The notes under the pieces are model-generated. The model had not been told where the DNA came from. It made no database searches and saw only the letters and a program-made list of their open reading frames with translations. 5,818 bases of DNA from Flavobacteriales bacterium (GTDB taxonomy: Bacteria > Bacteroidota > Bacteroidia > Flavobacteriales_G > Salibacteraceae): assembly GCA_003499525.1 (NCBI GenBank), contig DNTB01000084.1, positions 1 to 5,818 on the forward strand, written 5' to 3'. The translations under genes and the position numbers were made by a program. The stretch's first letter is position 1, and every line of letters starts with the position of its first letter. Below, piece by piece: positions 4,619 through 5,818 of this stretch.

Positions 4619-5086
4619 TTAATTTTTATGTAATTGCGGTTTGTTGTCGGGTATAATTGTGTTTATAGTTTCAAAAAGAATTTGAACTTCGGTTACTGTT
4701 GCGTTTTCAACTACAACCTTTTTATTTGTGTCTCCTTTGATAAAATCAATTTCCCAACGAAGCCCCCCAAGCTGTGCGTTTATATATTCAGCTTTTAAGC
4801 CTTCTAACTTTTCGGCTTTTCTTTCAATGTCTCCGACCTTTTCGCTGTTCTTTATTTTCTTAGAATAGATTTTTTTTCTTTCCGCTAATCCATTCTTTGA
4901 AATGCTATTTTCAAATATAAGCAACTCATTTTTTGTGAACACAAAAGTATGTTGCTTGCTTGCTCCTGATACAGTCTGTTTAATTTCTAAATAAAAATCA
5001 TTTGACTGATTGCTGTTAGTTCCATTTTGATAAGAAGCACAAGACAGCATTAAGTAAGCTAATGAAAGAATAAAGCCAAGTTTCAT
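4619..5086 (-). CDS. Small lipoprotein, candidate immunity protein of the right Rhs tip
   Basis: 155 residues. The N-terminus MKLGFILSLAYLMLSC is a clear lipoprotein signal peptide, with lysine at position 2, a hydrophobic core and lipidation at Cys-16, followed by a Ser/Asn/Gln-rich linker (residues 17-29). The mature domain has beta-like segments (FYLEIKQTVSG, HTFVFTKNELLIF), a lysine-rich middle (about 63-95) and a final predicted helix (TEVQILFETINTII). I do not recognise the family. The start lies 4 bp beyond the Rhs stop at 5091, so the two genes are almost certainly cotranscribed, and a strong terminator follows directly. No acidic surface-export signal follows the cysteine, which fits retention in the periplasm near a peptidase-type toxin (inference). 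It shows no obvious similarity to the lipoprotein at 997-1518, as expected if each matches its own tip. Confidence 0.85.
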   Translation of the reverse strand: MKLGFILSLAYLMLSCASYQNGTNSNQSNDFYLEIKQTVSGASKQHTFVFTKNELLIFENSISKNGLAERKKIYSKKIKNSEKVGDIERKAEKLEGLKAEYINAQLGGLRWEIDFIKGDTNKKVVVENATVTEVQILFETINTIIPDNKPQLHKN

Positions 5087-5090
5087 TTTA

Positions 5091-5818
5091 TCACGGTTTT
5101 TCAGGTTCGCAGTATTGGTGAAACTCCTTTATTATGTAGTCTTTGTTGCCGTAATTCACCTTTATCACATTCATAATTTCAAGTTTTGACCGCCCCATTC
5201 CTTGCAAAATTATTCTTGTGTAATTACTCTCTTGACGGTAGGCATCATATTCGTCTTGATAATCATAATTTGTTGGGGAATTTGTTCCATTATCCCAACC
5301 CCATTCACCCCAAGAATAACCTGCTCCGTGCCTGGTCTCGTGAACCAATGTTCCTTCCAACCCTGAATAAAACCAAATATCAACCCTATCTTCATCTTTG
5401 TTGTATAAAGTTCCGCCACCTGAAAGATACTTACCATCTGGGTTAGGTCTTGTTCCATAATGGAACATTGTTTCTGAATTTATTACTTCATCAAAAGAAG
5501 ATTTTATTTCATGCAACTGCGAACGCTGTGAATTAAGTTTTCCAATTTGGCGGGTCATTCGTTTATTAACTCTTTCGTTGTCATACCCTTTTTCCTGCCA
5601 TTTGGCTAATTTATTATCAATTTTCTTATCAAAACCTTTTATAGCATTATCAACGCCTTTATATGTCTCATTAAATTGTGTTCGTGCTGCATTGTCTGCA
5701 AAACTCGTATCCGCTCCGTTCGGGTCAACAAACCAAATCGGATTATTTGCAAGAGCACTATATCCTGACTGATCATGTTTCACAACGGGATCAATGCTCA
5801 AAAACCTCTGTACGCTTT
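5091..5818 (-). CDS. C-terminal part of an Rhs protein with an HExxH peptidase-like tip, cut by the right edge
   Basis: The frame is open to the right edge (242 complete codons) and begins in the late Rhs core: SVQRFLSIDPV, then ALANNPIWFVDPNG. A TTG at 5801 is inside the core and is not a real start. After the core comes a charged, probably helical or coiled segment (nucleotides about 5670-5470), then a compact domain with LVHETRHG. HETRH (5342-5328) is a textbook HExxH zinc-peptidase motif. YQDEYDAYRQ, about 25 residues later, is well placed to give the acidic third ligand, as in gluzincin-like Rhs toxins. The protein ends CEPEKP. It is followed after 4 bp by a lipoprotein gene. The most likely role is a polymorphic toxin whose tip is a metallopeptidase. 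The N-terminal cage and any secretion signal lie outside the window. Confidence 0.9.
   Translation of the reverse strand, partial: SVQRFLSIDPVVKHDQSGYSALANNPIWFVDPNGADTSFADNAARTQFNETYKGVDNAIKGFDKKIDNKLAKWQEKGYDNERVNKRMTRQIGKLNSQRSQLHEIKSSFDEVINSETMFHYGTRPNPDGKYLSGGGTLYNKDEDRVDIWFYSGLEGTLVHETRHGAGYSWGEWGWDNGTNSPTNYDYQDEYDAYRQESNYTRIILQGMGRSKLEIMNVIKVNYGNKDYIIKEFHQYCEPEKP

Noticed and set aside
3761..4622. Series of overlapping plus-strand open frames (60-114 codons)
   Set aside because: The Phe/Gly/Leu/Ser/Arg-rich low-complexity translations follow directly from the A-poor T/G-rich composition. The frames overlap each other and cross the hairpins, with no family resemblance.
5091..5801. Taking the TTG at 5801 as the true start of the right Rhs gene
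   Set aside because: The frame is open to the window edge, and the residues before it (SVQRF) continue the Rhs-core consensus, so this is an internal leucine codon.
1..5818. tRNA, rRNA, or a recognisable riboswitch
   Set aside because: No cloverleaf with the conserved T-arm sequence, no rRNA signature and no known riboswitch core was seen on either strand.

Overview
The window looks like an accessory region of a Bacteroidota (Flavobacteriia/Cytophagia-like) chromosome. The evidence is the Rhs-core phrases typical of that phylum (PFGM, YRYGFNGQE, ANNPIWF-DP-G), short lipoproteins with lipoboxes, weak or absent Shine-Dalgarno sequences, and TAnnTTTG-type -7 promoter motifs. No conserved housekeeping gene is present, so a species cannot be named.

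Layout from left to right. Positions 1-236 (minus) are the start of a gene cut by the window edge. It is divergent from an XRE-family regulator gene (380-715, plus) across a 143-bp gap that holds one candidate promoter for each direction. Positions 716-996 are gene debris and small repeats: a 25-bp direct repeat of positions 1-25, an 18-bp palindrome, and three ~40-bp imperfect tandem repeats. The last of these runs into the end of the next gene. Positions 997-3442 (minus) hold a 5'-truncated Rhs gene whose distal end carries an Rhs core and a unique C-terminal domain. It overlaps by 17 bp a lipoprotein gene that is a candidate immunity gene. Positions 3443-4618 hold no convincing gene. They contain two perfect 45-bp repeats, a long imperfect inverted repeat enclosing about 820 bp, an A-poor T/G-rich stretch, a run of seven short hairpins spaced by GGGGGC-T(5-7) words, a purine tract and an intrinsic terminator. 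Positions 4619-5818 (minus) hold a second Rhs C-terminal region (entering from the right edge) and a second lipoprotein gene 4 bp downstream, closed by that terminator.

Reading of the system (inference): both minus-strand pairs have the order Rhs core, variable C-terminal tip, then a small lipoprotein. This is the expected arrangement for a polymorphic toxin with its immunity protein. The right-hand tip has a clear HExxH zinc-peptidase motif; the left-hand tip has a related HExxxH motif. The left pair lacks the long Rhs shell-forming N-terminal part and starts exactly at a repeat, so it looks like a displaced or stored tip/immunity cassette. A 23-bp near-identical stretch encoding ANNPIWF in both Rhs genes is a plausible seam for tip exchange. 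The hairpin array inside the inverted repeat is the part of the window least explained by known features.
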